A stretch of 64,000 nucleotides of DNA from Aquisalinus flavus (GCF_022559625.1 NZ_CP042288.1:2986155-3050154); one strand, 5' to 3'; positions 17,675-27,521 are shown, counted from the first letter of the stretch. Notes: generated by a model from the sequence alone, not told the origin. Translations and numbers: made by a program.

Positions 17675-18872
17675 GCCGTATGGCGATCAGAGCGACGAGG
17701 CTCGCCGTGATGACAAAGCCGAACTGCACCGGCACGGCGCCCTGCACCAGGGGCAGGTAGAGAACCAGTGGCCAGCTCAGCATCAGCCACCAGCGCTCCG
17801 GCGCGTTCAGATTCCGTATGCCGGTCATCGAGATCATGACGGCGATGGAGAACAGCATCGGCACCATCTCGTAATAATAGGCATAAGGCGAGCACAGCAG
17901 CGTCGCCGGGATCAGCAGCGCGGCTTTCGCCTGCATCGGCGCGGTGCTGCGCCAGGCGAGCGCGACGAGGGCCGCAAGGGCCAGCACCGTCAGCATATGA
18001 ACGGACAGCGCAATGCCATGGGGCACGCCGAGGGCGCCCAATGCACCATAGGGGCTGATGATGCGGTTGAACGGATAAAGCGACCCGCCGCCGGCCATGT
18101 CGGCCTCGACACGGCTGACAGCGCCGGCAAAGGCGCTCCAGCTCTCGATCCCGAAGGCAAGTGTTGCAAGGCCGGACAGGGCGAGCGAGAAGGTGGCGGC
18201 ACAACCGAACGCTTTCCAGTGACCGCCGAAAAGATAGGCGACCGGGATGAGCAGGCCGAGCTGCGGCTTGATCGTCAGCACCGCGGCGGCAAGCCCAGCC
18301 AGCACAGGCCGACGGCCGGGCAGGGCGGCAGCGATCATCAGCATGCCGCCGAAAAACAGCGTGTTCTGGCCCTGTACCAGCGTGACGAGAATGATCGGCG
18401 AGGCGAGGATCAGCAGCGGCGCGGCCTTGCCTTCGATTCTGTCCCCGAAGGCGGCCCGGAAACAGCCCCAGAAGACGGCAAGCCCCGCCAGCATCCAGGC
18501 CCAATAGGCGACCTTGTAGGGTAGCAGTGCAAACGGCGTGACGAGGAAATAGGCCGCAGGCGGATATTGCCATGTCAGGCCATACCATTCGATGGCAGGC
18601 TCTCTCTCTTGCAGTGCCGCTTCGAAACGCGCGGCGTCCCAGGCATCGACGGCGCGGCCCTCCAGCACCATCTCCCCTGCTGTGTGAAAGGCAAGGAAAT
18701 CGCCGCCCAGATGCTCGCCGCGCATGTTGACGCTGCCATCGGCGAGCAGCGTATCGGCGGCGAGGATCGCGGCGAACAACAGCGCCAGCACGATGGAGAC
18801 CCGGCGCAATCGGCCCGCGTCGCTGGTCAGCGCCCAGAGCCGGTCCGTGAGGGAGGTGTCAGGCTGCGACAT
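17634..18872 (-). CDS. GT87-type polytopic glycosyltransferase (DUF2029)
   Basis: This 412-residue multi-helix inner-membrane protein of the GT-C fold is related to GT87/DUF2029. The first loop carries HLGGDFLAFHTAGEMVLEGR, where the family has its catalytic Asp. The repeated family blocks LTWQYPPAAYFLVTPFALLP, GQNTLFFGGMLM, LAAAVLTIKPQLGLLIPVAYL and CSPYAYYYEMVPMLF follow. GT87 enzymes such as mycobacterial PimE use polyprenyl-phosphate sugars on the outer face of the membrane. Its start overlaps the next upstream paralog by 14 bp, so the two are co-translated. The acceptor is unknown. Confidence 0.82.
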   Translation of the reverse strand: MSQPDTSLTDRLWALTSDAGRLRRVSIVLALLFAAILAADTLLADGSVNMRGEHLGGDFLAFHTAGEMVLEGRAVDAWDAARFEAALQEREPAIEWYGLTWQYPPAAYFLVTPFALLPYKVAYWAWMLAGLAVFWGCFRAAFGDRIEGKAAPLLILASPIILVTLVQGQNTLFFGGMLMIAAALPGRRPVLAGLAAAVLTIKPQLGLLIPVAYLFGGHWKAFGCAATFSLALSGLATLAFGIESWSAFAGAVSRVEADMAGGGSLYPFNRIISPYGALGALGVPHGIALSVHMLTVLALAALVALAWRSTAPMQAKAALLIPATLLCSPYAYYYEMVPMLFSIAVMISMTGIRNLNAPERWWLMLSWPLVLYLPLVQGAVPVQFGFVITASLVALIAIRLKSASAAAPAPAY

Positions 18873-20094
18873 TGCCGGTCTGCCTCGGCTCCGGCATCAG
18901 CTCTGGCAGGGCGCGGCGAATGAGCAGCGCCAGCAGGATCAGCACCGTCGCCAGCCACAGCTGGGCGCCAGCATATTTCGACAGGCCGGGCAGGAAGATC
19001 GGCAGCGCCCACAGGGCGATCAGCCCTGCTTCCTCCAGCCGCATCAGCCCGGATTGCATCGCCCGGCGCACCAGCACGACCGCCGGGAAGACGAGAATCG
19101 TCATCTCGTAATAATAGGCATAGGGCGTACACAGAAAGACGCAGGCGCACAGGATTGCCGCGCGCATCTCACTGTCCCTGATGCGCCGCCAGGTCCACGA
19201 GACGAGGCCGACAGCCGCAATCAGCGAGACGAGCTGCAGCGCCATCGCGGCTTCGCGCGGCACGCCGGACTTGGCGAGCGCGGCAAAGACGGTCGGCATT
19301 TTCTGCAGCGGATAGATCGAGCGCGAAACGCCATCGCCGACACCGGCAAGGCCGTGGAAGAACGCTTCCCAGGTCTCCCACCCGAACGCGCCGACAGAGG
19401 CGGCAAAAAGCAGCACCGCCGTGATACCCGCGGTGAAGAAGGCGCGCCAGCACCCGGCGGCGAGATAGGCGAAGGGCAAGAGCACGCCCAACTGAGGCTT
19501 GAAGGTCAGCAGACCGGCGCAGATCCCTGCAAGGATCGGCCGCTTGTCCGGCATGGCTGCGGCGACCACAAGCAATGTCGCGGTGAGAAACCCGTTCTGG
19601 CCGGTGATGACGGCGTTGAAACAGACCGGGATCGCCGCGATCAGCAACACGCCCGTCCAGGGCAGTTTCAGACTGCCGCGCATGGTTGCGAGGAACATCG
19701 CGAACGTCCCGCCGGTCCACAGGACATAGCCGGGCATGAAGGGCAGCAGGGCCAGCGGCAGGATGAAGAAATAATATGTAGGCGGATATTGCCATGTCAG
19801 GCCGAAGCGCTCGCGCGGCATGGCATTGTCCATCAGATAGGCCTCATAGGCCGCAGGCTGATAGATATCCGCCGCCATCCCGTCCATCACCGCGCGGGCC
19901 GATCCCCAGAAGGCGACGAAATCGCCGCCCACGGGCGGGCCCTGCGGCAGGTTAAGCTGGTCCGATGTCATGATCGCCTGCGCATAGACGGCGTAGGACA
20001 CCGCCAGCATGACGAGACTGACGAGAAAGACGCGTTGCGGTGTCGCAACCAGCGTGCCCTCGGGGGCGGGAATGTTCCTGATCCGTGAATACAT
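18859..20094 (-). CDS. GT87-type polytopic glycosyltransferase (DUF2029), paralog
   Basis: This 411-residue paralog of the following gene has the same order of motifs: PPVGGDFVAFWGSARAVMDG with the likely catalytic Asp, FGLTWQYPPTYYFFILPLAL, GQNGFLTATLLVVAAAMPD, LTFKPQLGVLLPFAYLAAGC and CTPYAYYYEMTILVFPAVVL. The two proteins are clearly a tandem duplication that has diverged, so they may act on different acceptors or in sequence. The divergent gene at 20184 is a GtrB-type enzyme that would make the polyprenyl-phosphate sugar donor. The 89-bp gap between them probably holds both promoters. Confidence 0.82.
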   Translation of the reverse strand: MYSRIRNIPAPEGTLVATPQRVFLVSLVMLAVSYAVYAQAIMTSDQLNLPQGPPVGGDFVAFWGSARAVMDGMAADIYQPAAYEAYLMDNAMPRERFGLTWQYPPTYYFFILPLALLPFMPGYVLWTGGTFAMFLATMRGSLKLPWTGVLLIAAIPVCFNAVITGQNGFLTATLLVVAAAMPDKRPILAGICAGLLTFKPQLGVLLPFAYLAAGCWRAFFTAGITAVLLFAASVGAFGWETWEAFFHGLAGVGDGVSRSIYPLQKMPTVFAALAKSGVPREAAMALQLVSLIAAVGLVSWTWRRIRDSEMRAAILCACVFLCTPYAYYYEMTILVFPAVVLVRRAMQSGLMRLEEAGLIALWALPIFLPGLSKYAGAQLWLATVLILLALLIRRALPELMPEPRQTGNVAA

Positions 20095-20183
20095 CTTTAG
20101 GGTTTTTATCGGAACATGATGAACAAAGGCTTATCCCGGTCAATCATCCGGGTGCGTCAGGAAATGCTTAAGAGTGATTAACC

Positions 20184-21260
20184 ATGTTTGAACAAAAACC
20201 ATCCGCACAGCCCGTCCCGGTCCCGCGCGACAGCGACCGTCCGGCGCTGTTGTCCATCGTCTGTCCCGCCTATAACGAGGTCGAAGTGCTCCCCGCCTTT
20301 CACCGGCGGGTGCGCAAGGCAATGAACGAGATCGGTCAGGCGTTCGAGGTGGTGCTGGTCAATGACGGCTCGAGCGATGGCACGCTCGACCTGATGCACA
20401 AGATCCGCGAGCGTCACCCCAACACCACCATCGTCGACCTGTCGCGCAATTTCGGCAAGGAGATCGCGCTGACAGCGGGCCTCGATGCGGCAGCCGGCGA
20501 TGCCGTCGTCGTCATCGACGCCGACCTTCAGGACCCGCCGGAGCTGATCGGCGAGTTGATCGCCGGCTGGCGCGAGGGCTATGACGTCGTCTATGCCAAG
20601 CGCCGCCTGCGCCATGGCGAGGGGCTGGTCAAGAAAGCGACCGCCGGGGCGTTCTACAAGCTGATGAGCCGTCTCGGCGCGGTGCGCCTGCCGGAGAATA
20701 CCGGCGATTTCCGCCTGATGAGCCGCAAGGCCGTCGATGCGGTGTGTCAGCTGCGCGAGCGGCATCGCTTCATGAAGGGCGTCTTCGCCTGGGTCGGCTT
20801 CCCGGCCAAGGCGGTGCTCTATGATCGCGACCCGCGCGCTGCGGGCGCGACGAAGTGGAATTACTGGAAGCTGTGGAATCTGTCGCTGGAGGGGATCACT
20901 TCCTTCACCACGGCGCCGTTGAAAATCTCGTCCTATCTCGGCTTCACCATTGCCTTCGGCGCGATTGTCGCTGGCATATTCTACATGGGCAAGGCGATCC
21001 TGTATGGCGATCCGGTCGCGGGCTTCCCGACGCTGATCACCGTCATGCTGTTCCTTGGCGGTGTGCAGCTGGCCTTTCTCGGCATTCTCGGCGAATATGT
21101 CGGGCGCATCTTCAACGAGACCAAGGCGCGGCCGCTTTATTTTGCCAATGCCGTACTGGCGTCGGAAATGGTCGCTGCCGGTACTGCCCCGGCGGAAAAG
21201 CCGGTGCGCACATCGACCACCTTTCACGATCCGGATGACGGCGAGCGCATGGCCGGGTAA
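20184..21260 (+). CDS. GtrB/DPM1-like polyprenyl-phosphate glycosyltransferase
   Basis: This 358-residue GT2 enzyme transfers a sugar from a nucleotide donor to polyprenyl phosphate at the cytoplasmic face. The catalytic domain (residues about 24-235) shows SIVCPAYNEVEVLPAF, VLVNDGSSDGTLDLM, DLSRNFGKEIALTAGLDAA, the metal-binding VVIDADLQDPPELI and GDFRLMSRKAVDAV. Two C-terminal helices, SSYLGFTIAFGAIVAGIFYM and TLITVMLFLGGVQLAFLGIL, anchor it, as in GtrB/ArnC. It is divergent from two GT87 genes that would use such a donor. The sugar could be glucose, mannose or another and cannot be told from sequence. Confidence 0.88.
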   Translation: MFEQKPSAQPVPVPRDSDRPALLSIVCPAYNEVEVLPAFHRRVRKAMNEIGQAFEVVLVNDGSSDGTLDLMHKIRERHPNTTIVDLSRNFGKEIALTAGLDAAAGDAVVVIDADLQDPPELIGELIAGWREGYDVVYAKRRLRHGEGLVKKATAGAFYKLMSRLGAVRLPENTGDFRLMSRKAVDAVCQLRERHRFMKGVFAWVGFPAKAVLYDRDPRAAGATKWNYWKLWNLSLEGITSFTTAPLKISSYLGFTIAFGAIVAGIFYMGKAILYGDPVAGFPTLITVMLFLGGVQLAFLGILGEYVGRIFNETKARPLYFANAVLASEMVAAGTAPAEKPVRTSTTFHDPDDGERMAG

Positions 21261-21261
21261 G

Positions 21262-21352
21262 AGGTGCTTCGTGGCCCTTCGGGCACCTCAGCATGAGGAT
21301 TGTAACATAATCTCCTTACCCTGAGGTGCCGCGCAACGCGCGGCCACTTGCC
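21262..21352. repeat. Multi-arm palindromic repeat, type CCTCA/TGAGG
   Basis: Nested inverted arms are visible: TTCGTGGCC with GGCCACTTG outside, GCACCTCAG with CTGAGGTGC inside, and small GCGC arms between. It is the same family as 63612-63727, sharing the CCTCAGGATGAGG-like core. Such elements are dispersed between genes in many Alphaproteobacteria. Confidence 0.75.
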
Positions 21353-21389
21353 CGGAAGCTTGGGGCCGAATCGGTCTAGAGAACAAGGC

Positions 21390-22880
21390 ATGAACCATCA
21401 TGCCGCTTTCCTGACTTTCTCAACCATTTTCATCCCTGCCGGCACCGCGACGGGACCGGACGTGCTCAGCCTTGCCGGCTGGGCCGTCGCCATCCTGTTC
21501 CTTATCGGTGCCATCCTCGCCTGGCTGCGTGGCAGCAAGGCATCGGCCCGGGTCAACGAGGTCGAACGCGAGCTTGCCCGCGCCGCATCGCGGCTGGAGG
21601 AATTCGACGGGCTGAAGGACGCGCTGGAGCATGAGAAGGCTTCCGCCTCGCAGCTGCGTATCGAGCGCGCCTCGATGGAGGCCCAGATCGCCGAGCGCGA
21701 AAAGGCGATGCAGGACATGCTCAGGGAGAAGGAGCGCGCCATGCAGGACATGAAAGTCCGTATGGAGAATGATTTTCGCTCCATCGCCTCGTCCATGCTC
21801 AGCGAGACGCACGAAACCTTCCTCAAGCGCGCCAACGAGACCTTCGAGCGCCACCAGGAAGCGACCAAGGCCGAGGCCGAAGAAAAGCGCAAGGCCGTCG
21901 ATGACCTGGTCCGCCCGATGAAGGAAAGCCTGCTGCGCTATGAGGACGGGCTGAAGGAACTTCGTCAGCACACGGCAACGGCGCAGGGCGAGCTGTCGAA
22001 CCATATCAGGGTGCTCGCGTCTTCTGCGGGCGAGATCAAGTCAGAGGCCTCGAAACTGGCGACGGCGCTGCGCTCCGGCTCCAAGACGCGGGGCAATTGG
22101 GGCGAGCAGACGCTGCGTAATCTCGTCGAGATGATGGGCATGTCGTCCTATGTCGATTTCACCGAGCAGCGTTACCTGCAGGACGAAGGCAAGACCAAGC
22201 TGCCGGACATGGTCGTGAGCCTGCCCGGCGCCCGCGTCATTGCCGTCGACTCCAAGGTGTCCCTCAACTCCTATATCGAAGCGTCCGAGCAGACCGACGA
22301 GACCCAGCGCAAGCTGTATCTGTCAAAGCACGCCGATGAAATCTGGACCCATGTCAGGACGCTGTCGGCCAAGGATTATGCCGAAGCTCTGCGCAAGGAG
22401 CATTCGCTCGATTTCGTCATCATGTTCCTGCCGGGCGAGCATTTCTTCGCTGCCGCCATGGAAATGCGTCCGAACCTGTTCCAGGAGGCGTTCGATCGCA
22501 AGATCCTGATCGCCACGCCGACGACCCTGATCGCGATCATGAAGTCGATCGCCTATGGCTGGCGCCAGGAAAAGGCGACGGAAAATGCCGAGGAGGTCGC
22601 GGCGCTGGCAAGCGATCTGTACAAGGCGATGCAGACCATGGGCAACCGGCTGAACCAGCTGGGCAAGTCGCTCGCGCAGACGGTCAAGAAATACAATGAC
22701 ACGGTTGCGACGATAGAGGGCCGGGTCATGCCCAAGGCGCGCAAATTCACCGAACTGGAGATGCAGGGCGCGCAGATGCCGATCGAGGAAATCGAACAGG
22801 TCGAACAGTCGGTGCGTCAGCTGGCGGCCAATCGCGACATGCTGCTTGATTTCGACGGCGAGGACGAGAGCCGGGATTAG
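21390..22880 (+). CDS. rmuC: RmuC family protein
   Basis: This 496-residue protein (ATG 21390) has an N-terminal helix (LSLAGWAVAILFLIGAILAW) that anchors it to the inner membrane. A long coiled coil follows (residues about 60-230), then the PD-(D/E)xK-type RmuC domain with GNWGEQTLRNLVEMMGMSS, LPDMVVSLPGARVIAVDSKV (Asp and Lys of the nuclease motif), SLDFVIMFLPGEHFFAAAM and ATPTTLIAIMKSIAYGW. RmuC limits DNA inversions and rearrangements in E. coli and has also been linked to restricting foreign DNA. A second, different RmuC gene lies tail-to-tail 16 bp away. Confidence 0.92.
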   Translation: MNHHAAFLTFSTIFIPAGTATGPDVLSLAGWAVAILFLIGAILAWLRGSKASARVNEVERELARAASRLEEFDGLKDALEHEKASASQLRIERASMEAQIAEREKAMQDMLREKERAMQDMKVRMENDFRSIASSMLSETHETFLKRANETFERHQEATKAEAEEKRKAVDDLVRPMKESLLRYEDGLKELRQHTATAQGELSNHIRVLASSAGEIKSEASKLATALRSGSKTRGNWGEQTLRNLVEMMGMSSYVDFTEQRYLQDEGKTKLPDMVVSLPGARVIAVDSKVSLNSYIEASEQTDETQRKLYLSKHADEIWTHVRTLSAKDYAEALRKEHSLDFVIMFLPGEHFFAAAMEMRPNLFQEAFDRKILIATPTTLIAIMKSIAYGWRQEKATENAEEVAALASDLYKAMQTMGNRLNQLGKSLAQTVKKYNDTVATIEGRVMPKARKFTELEMQGAQMPIEEIEQVEQSVRQLAANRDMLLDFDGEDESRD

Positions 22881-22896
22881 TGGTCTGCTCGCCGTC

Positions 22897-24885
22897 TTAT
22901 CTCAGCGGGTCGGGACGGCGGGAAAATTCTTCGTACAGGGACGATGAGCGCTTTTCGTCGTCGCGGGGCTTTTCACGGCCAGGCCATTCCGACTTGCGGT
23001 CATACAGCTCGTTGACGAGATAATCGCGGCGGTGGTTCCCGTTGCTGCCGGAGCCATTGCCGTTTCCGTTGCCATTCCCGTTCTTCTTCGGCTGGCGGGA
23101 GAATACCTTGTCCGTTGCTTCAAGAATGGCACGCAATTCCGACTGGGTCGTCTCGAAATTGCGGGCCAGGGTCGAGGCGCGGTTTCGCAGCTCTTCCATT
23201 TCCTCGCGCAGGGTTTCCTCCTCGCGGGCCTTGCGGCTGGCATCCTCGCCGGCGCGGGCGTCGCGCAACACGCCCTTGAGCGTCTGCAGCGTGCCCATCA
23301 GGGTCGAGGGCGAGACGATCCAGACACGGGCGCGGAAGGAATCGCGGATCAGGTCGGGGAAGCGGGCATGCAGCGTCGTGTAGATAGACTCCGTCGGCAC
23401 GAACATCAGCGCGGAATCCGCCGTTTCGCCCGGGATGATGAAGCGCTCTGCGACGTCGATGATGTGGCGCAGCACCGCACGGCGGAACGAATCCTCCGCC
23501 CCGCGGGCCTGGTGCATGTCGCGCTGGACCTCGTCGCGCGAGGGCAGGGCATTATAGGCATCGAGCGGGAATTTCGTGTCGACGACGATCGTGCCCGGCG
23601 CATGCGGCAGGCGGATGATGCAATCGGCACGGTGATTGTTCGACAATAGCGGCTTGAACTCGTAATTGTCAGGCGGCAGCGACGAGCGGATAACGTCCGA
23701 CAGCTGAACATCCGACATCATGTCGATGCGGGTGTTTTCCGAAATTGACTTTTCCATCTCGCTCAGGCGGGCGGTGAACTGGTCGATGCGGTCGCCGATA
23801 TTGCGTACCTCGCCATAGACATGGGAGACGGTGCCGAGACGGTCGTCGAGGATCTGCGTGATCGCGCGGATGCGCTGTCCCTGGTTTTCCAGCGTCGACT
23901 GCAGCATGTTCACCTGGCGGGTGAATTCGTTCAGCATCGGCGCAATCGTCGAGCCCTCGCCCTCGGCCGGCGCCTCGAAGCGGATTTCGGTCAGCTTGGT
24001 CAGCTTGCGGTCGAGCGCGTCGACGACGATGTCGAAGCGGTTGTTCTGGTCGGCCTTCATCGACGAGATCTGGCGGCTGATCTCGTCGCGCAGGATGTCG
24101 AGGCGCTCGCCCTGGAGACGCTCCAGCCGGCTGAAATCCTCGCGCAGCACCGTCGGCGCGATATAGGAGCGGGGGCGGTAATCGCTGTCGTGATCCTCGT
24201 TCCGCTCGCGATAGGAGCGGCTTTCGCTTGCCGGCATGAACCGCATTTCGCCGGCCTGCTCCTCGCGCGGCGCCTCATGCGGCTCTTCGCGGGACGGGGC
24301 CATGGCGGCGGGCTGTTCGGCGGCCTTTTCACTCTGCGGCAGATCGCCGTCATTGGCGGACGCCTGTGCCGGGGCGGACTCCATCGGCGGGTCCTGGCGG
24401 GCAGTCTCGCGCTTCTTCTCTTCCGGCGCCTTGGAAAAGCTCATCGGGCCTTTCTGGCGGGCGGCAAAGGCATAACGCACGGCTTCCGCGCCGGCGTCAT
24501 AATCGCTCTCGACGTGGTGGCCGACGGCATCGGCCGGGGCTTGTTCTGACTTTTTCATGAGCGGGATGACATTTTCATTATCTGCGACAGAGTCGGGTTG
24601 CTCTGGCTCTGGCTCGTCCTTGATCTCTTGAAGAACGGGCTCTTCCAGGTCCGGTTCCGGCCCGTGTTCATCCTCGTCGTCATCGGTGATCTCCTCAAAC
24701 CCGCTGCCAGGCTGGGTTTCGATCACGATATCGTCGTCGGAAACGGCATACTGGTCCTCGAATAGCGGGTTCTCGGCGGATTCTTCCTCGGCCAGGCGCT
24801 GGCGGTTGCGCCGGCCCATGACATAAACCGCCGCCAGCATGACAACCATCAGCACGACGGCGCCTATTATCACCCAAGTCGTCAT
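22897..24885 (-). CDS. Second RmuC-domain protein with long acidic linker
   Basis: I prefer ATG 24885 (662 residues) because GGGGGAAAG precedes it and the protein then starts with its membrane helix, WVIIGAVVLMVVMLAAVYVM. The frame is open to 25059, but that part has lower GC at third positions. After the helix comes a very acidic, Pro/Glu-rich linker (about residues 25-230), then coiled coil, then the RmuC core with FKPLLSNNHRADCIIRLPHA, TIVVDTKFPLDAYNALP (nuclease Asp and Lys kept), ADSALMFVPTESIYTTLHAR and SPSTLMGTLQTLKGVLRDAR. The tail has a Gly/Asn-rich low-complexity run. It is only distantly related to the neighbouring RmuC, so it is not a recent duplicate. Confidence 0.82.
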   Translation of the reverse strand: MTTWVIIGAVVLMVVMLAAVYVMGRRNRQRLAEEESAENPLFEDQYAVSDDDIVIETQPGSGFEEITDDDEDEHGPEPDLEEPVLQEIKDEPEPEQPDSVADNENVIPLMKKSEQAPADAVGHHVESDYDAGAEAVRYAFAARQKGPMSFSKAPEEKKRETARQDPPMESAPAQASANDGDLPQSEKAAEQPAAMAPSREEPHEAPREEQAGEMRFMPASESRSYRERNEDHDSDYRPRSYIAPTVLREDFSRLERLQGERLDILRDEISRQISSMKADQNNRFDIVVDALDRKLTKLTEIRFEAPAEGEGSTIAPMLNEFTRQVNMLQSTLENQGQRIRAITQILDDRLGTVSHVYGEVRNIGDRIDQFTARLSEMEKSISENTRIDMMSDVQLSDVIRSSLPPDNYEFKPLLSNNHRADCIIRLPHAPGTIVVDTKFPLDAYNALPSRDEVQRDMHQARGAEDSFRRAVLRHIIDVAERFIIPGETADSALMFVPTESIYTTLHARFPDLIRDSFRARVWIVSPSTLMGTLQTLKGVLRDARAGEDASRKAREEETLREEMEELRNRASTLARNFETTQSELRAILEATDKVFSRQPKKNGNGNGNGNGSGSNGNHRRDYLVNELYDRKSEWPGREKPRDDEKRSSSLYEEFSRRPDPLR

Positions 24886-25198
24886 TCCGCTTTCCCCCGA
24901 CGCCACCGCATCAACCGCCTGCGTCGCTTGCATAGCCTGTTCATACGCAGCCTTTTCTTCATCGACCGTGTTTTCCAAAAACAGGATAATACCTGCAAGA
25001 AAACTGCCAGACGTGTCCGTCAGCTTCAGGGCCTGTGTGAAAAACATCCCGTGGCTCATCCCTTACCCAGCGCCTATATGCTTGATATCCATAGAACAAA
25101 GGACCCTGCTTGGCGAGGTCTCGACCCTGTGAACTCAAAAGGCAATGCAGAATTCACGCCTTATTGACGAATATCAAGTCAGAGCCTAGGTGAAAGTC

Positions 25199-25717
25199 AT
25201 GACAGTGAGACCTATTCTGACAGCCCCTGACCCGCGTCTGCGCGAGGTGTCGAAACCCGTGGAACGGGTGGATGACGCGCTGCGCGCGCTCATGGATGAC
25301 ATGCTCGAGACGATGTATGACGCGCCGGGCATCGGCCTTGCCGCGATTCAGGTCGGCGTGCCCAAACGCGTCATCGTCATGGACCTTGCCGGCGAGGACG
25401 AGGCGCCGCAGCCGCGCTATTTCGTCAACCCAGAAATCCTGAATCCATCAGAAGATACAAAGCCTTACGAGGAAGGCTGCCTGTCCGTTCCCGATTACTA
25501 CGATGAGGTCGAACGCCCCGCCCAGTGCACGGTGAAGTATCTCGACTATGACGGCAACGAGCAGATTCTGGAGGCTGAGGGCTTGCTGGCGGTCTGTATC
25601 CAGCACGAGATGGACCACCTCGAAGGCGTTCTCTTCATCGATCATCTGTCTCGCCTTAAGCGGGAACGCATCCTCAAGAAGCTCAGGAAAGAGCAGAGAC
25701 TCGCCGCGGCGGAATGA
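25199..25717 (+). CDS. def: Peptide deformylase
   Basis: This 172-residue metalloenzyme removes the formyl group from new proteins. All three motifs are present: [18 protein letters not shown] and [10 protein letters not shown], giving the metal ligands Cys and two His. I chose ATG 25199, which has AGGTGA upstream, over GTG 25190. It is first in a def-fmt-truA set, with fmt 81 bp downstream. Making and removing formyl groups are thus encoded together. Confidence 0.97.
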   Translation: MTVRPILTAPDPRLREVSKPVERVDDALRALMDDMLETMYDAPGIGLAAIQVGVPKRVIVMDLAGEDEAPQPRYFVNPEILNPSEDTKPYEEGCLSVPDYYDEVERPAQCTVKYLDYDGNEQILEAEGLLAVCIQHEMDHLEGVLFIDHLSRLKRERILKKLRKEQRLAAAE

Positions 25718-25798
25718 CAGTGAGGCGCTTTGGCTACACTGTTTAATTTTTTTTAATCTTCACCAACACGCCCCCGCGGCGGAGGGGAAACCTGGATC

Positions 25799-26746
25799 AT
25801 GCGGATCGTTTTCATGGGAACCCCGGCCTATTCGGTGCCGGCGCTGGGCGAGCTGATCGCTGCCGGGCACGACATTGCCGCCGTCTACTGCCAGCCGCCG
25901 CGCCCGGCCGGTCGCGGCCAGCAAGTGCGCCCGTCACCGGTACAGGACTTCGCCGAAAGCCACGGCCTGACGGTTCGCCACCCGGTAAGCCTGAAGGGCG
26001 ACGACGAGAAACAGGCCTTTGCCGATCTCGATGCCGACCTCGCCGTGGTTGTCGCCTATGGGCTGATCCTGCCAAGGGCAATCCTCACCGCGCCCCGGCT
26101 CGGCTGTATCAATCTGCACGCCTCGCTGCTGCCGCGCTGGCGCGGGGCGGCACCGATCCAGCGGGCGATCATGGCAGGCGATGCCGTCACCGGCGTCCAG
26201 GTGATGCAGATGGAGGCAGGGCTCGATACCGGCCCGGTGCTGCTGTCCGAGACCGTTGAGATCGGCGCAAGCGATACCGCCGGCGCGCTGCATGACCGGC
26301 TGTCCCAGATCGGGGCCGACATGGTGCCCAGGGCGCTTGCCGCGCTCGACCGCGGCAGCCTCGAAGCGACGCCCCAGCCTGGGGATGGCGTGACCTATGC
26401 AGCGAAGATCACCGCCGAGGAAGCGCGTATCGACTGGTCGCGCCCGGCGCAGGAGATCGACTGGCATGTACGCGGTCTTTCGCCCGTGCCCGGTGCCTGG
26501 TTCGAGGCAACCGATATCAACAGGTCAGACAGTACACAGATGGTTCGCTGCAAGGCGCTGATGAGTGCCGTGGTTGACGGGGACGGTGCCCCGGGGGAGA
26601 TCCTCGCGACCGGTGAGCGCCTTGTCGTTGCCTGCGGCGCGGGTGCCATTGCCTTTTCCAGCCTGCAGCGGGCCGGCAAGGGCGTCCAGAGCGCGCAGGA
26701 CTTCCTGCGCGGATTTCCGCTCAAGCCTGGCATGAGGCTCGCCTGA
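25799..26746 (+). CDS. fmt: Methionyl-tRNA formyltransferase
   Basis: This 315-residue enzyme formylates initiator Met-tRNA using 10-formyl-tetrahydrofolate. The N-terminal Rossmann domain starts [20 protein letters not shown]. The folate and catalytic region has [20 protein letters not shown], and the [12 protein letters not shown] block follows. The C-terminal OB-like domain binds tRNA and ends [14 protein letters not shown]. Length is normal. truA starts 3 bp after its stop, so both are probably on one message with def. Confidence 0.97.
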   Translation: MRIVFMGTPAYSVPALGELIAAGHDIAAVYCQPPRPAGRGQQVRPSPVQDFAESHGLTVRHPVSLKGDDEKQAFADLDADLAVVVAYGLILPRAILTAPRLGCINLHASLLPRWRGAAPIQRAIMAGDAVTGVQVMQMEAGLDTGPVLLSETVEIGASDTAGALHDRLSQIGADMVPRALAALDRGSLEATPQPGDGVTYAAKITAEEARIDWSRPAQEIDWHVRGLSPVPGAWFEATDINRSDSTQMVRCKALMSAVVDGDGAPGEILATGERLVVACGAGAIAFSSLQRAGKGVQSAQDFLRGFPLKPGMRLA

Positions 26747-26749
26747 GTC

Positions 26750-27487
26750 ATGCCGCGCTATCGCCTGACGCTCGAATATGACGGCACGCCCTTCGCCGGC
26801 TGGCAGCGTCAGGAAAATGGACCATCCGTACAAGCTGTATTGGAGGTGGCAGGCGAGAGGCTGTCCGGCCAGCGCGCCCCTGTCGCTGCGGCGGGGCGCA
26901 CGGATTCAGGCGTCCATGCGCTGGGCATGGAGGCCCATATCGATCTCGATCGCGCCATGCCGGCGGACACCGTGCGCGATGCGCTCAATTTTCACCTGCG
27001 GCCGCATCCCGTCGCAGTGCTGGAGGCGTCGCTGGCAGAGGAGGGGTTTCACGCCCGCTTTTCCTGTATCCGGCGCCATTACCGCTACCGTTTCGTCGAG
27101 CGCCGGGCGCCCCTGTCGCTCGATCGCGATCGCGTCTGGCGCAGGCCCTTCATCCTTGATGTCGAGGCAATGAACGCCGCGGCCCTGCTGCTGAAAGGCA
27201 AGCACGATTTCACCACCTTCCGCTCGGCAAATTGCCAGGCGGACAGCCCGGTCAAGACGCTGGAGGATATTGCCGTCACCCGGGTCGGCGGTGAAGTCCA
27301 CCTGACCTGCCATGCCCGGTCCTTCCTGCATAACCAGGTCCGCTCTTTTGCCGGAACGCTCGAACGCGTCGGCGCTGGGAAATGGTCGGCCGAGGATGTC
27401 GCGAGTGCCCTTGCTGCAGCCGACCGGACGGCCTGCGGGCCTGTCGCCCCGGCCTGCGGGCTCTATTTCGTCAAGGCCGATTACTGA
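26750..27487 (+). CDS. truA: tRNA pseudouridine(38-40) synthase
   Basis: This 245-residue TruA makes pseudouridine at positions 38-40 of the tRNA anticodon stem. The family start LEYDGTPFAGWQRQ is clear. The catalytic Asp lies in AAGRTDSGVHALGM, and CIRRHYRYRFVERRAP and SFLHNQVRSFAGTLERVG follow. It is the last gene of def-fmt-truA and is followed by a hairpin at 27522. Confidence 0.97.
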   Translation: MPRYRLTLEYDGTPFAGWQRQENGPSVQAVLEVAGERLSGQRAPVAAAGRTDSGVHALGMEAHIDLDRAMPADTVRDALNFHLRPHPVAVLEASLAEEGFHARFSCIRRHYRYRFVERRAPLSLDRDRVWRRPFILDVEAMNAAALLLKGKHDFTTFRSANCQADSPVKTLEDIAVTRVGGEVHLTCHARSFLHNQVRSFAGTLERVGAGKWSAEDVASALAAADRTACGPVAPACGLYFVKADY

Positions 27488-27521
27488 CCCCGGGGGCGGT
27501 GGCGATGTAACCCGTATACGG

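Noticed and set aside
18724..20088. 454-codon plus-strand frame opposite the GT87 genes
   Set aside because: It is Arg/Gln/His-rich with no domains. The minus-strand proteins have clear membrane helices and motifs.
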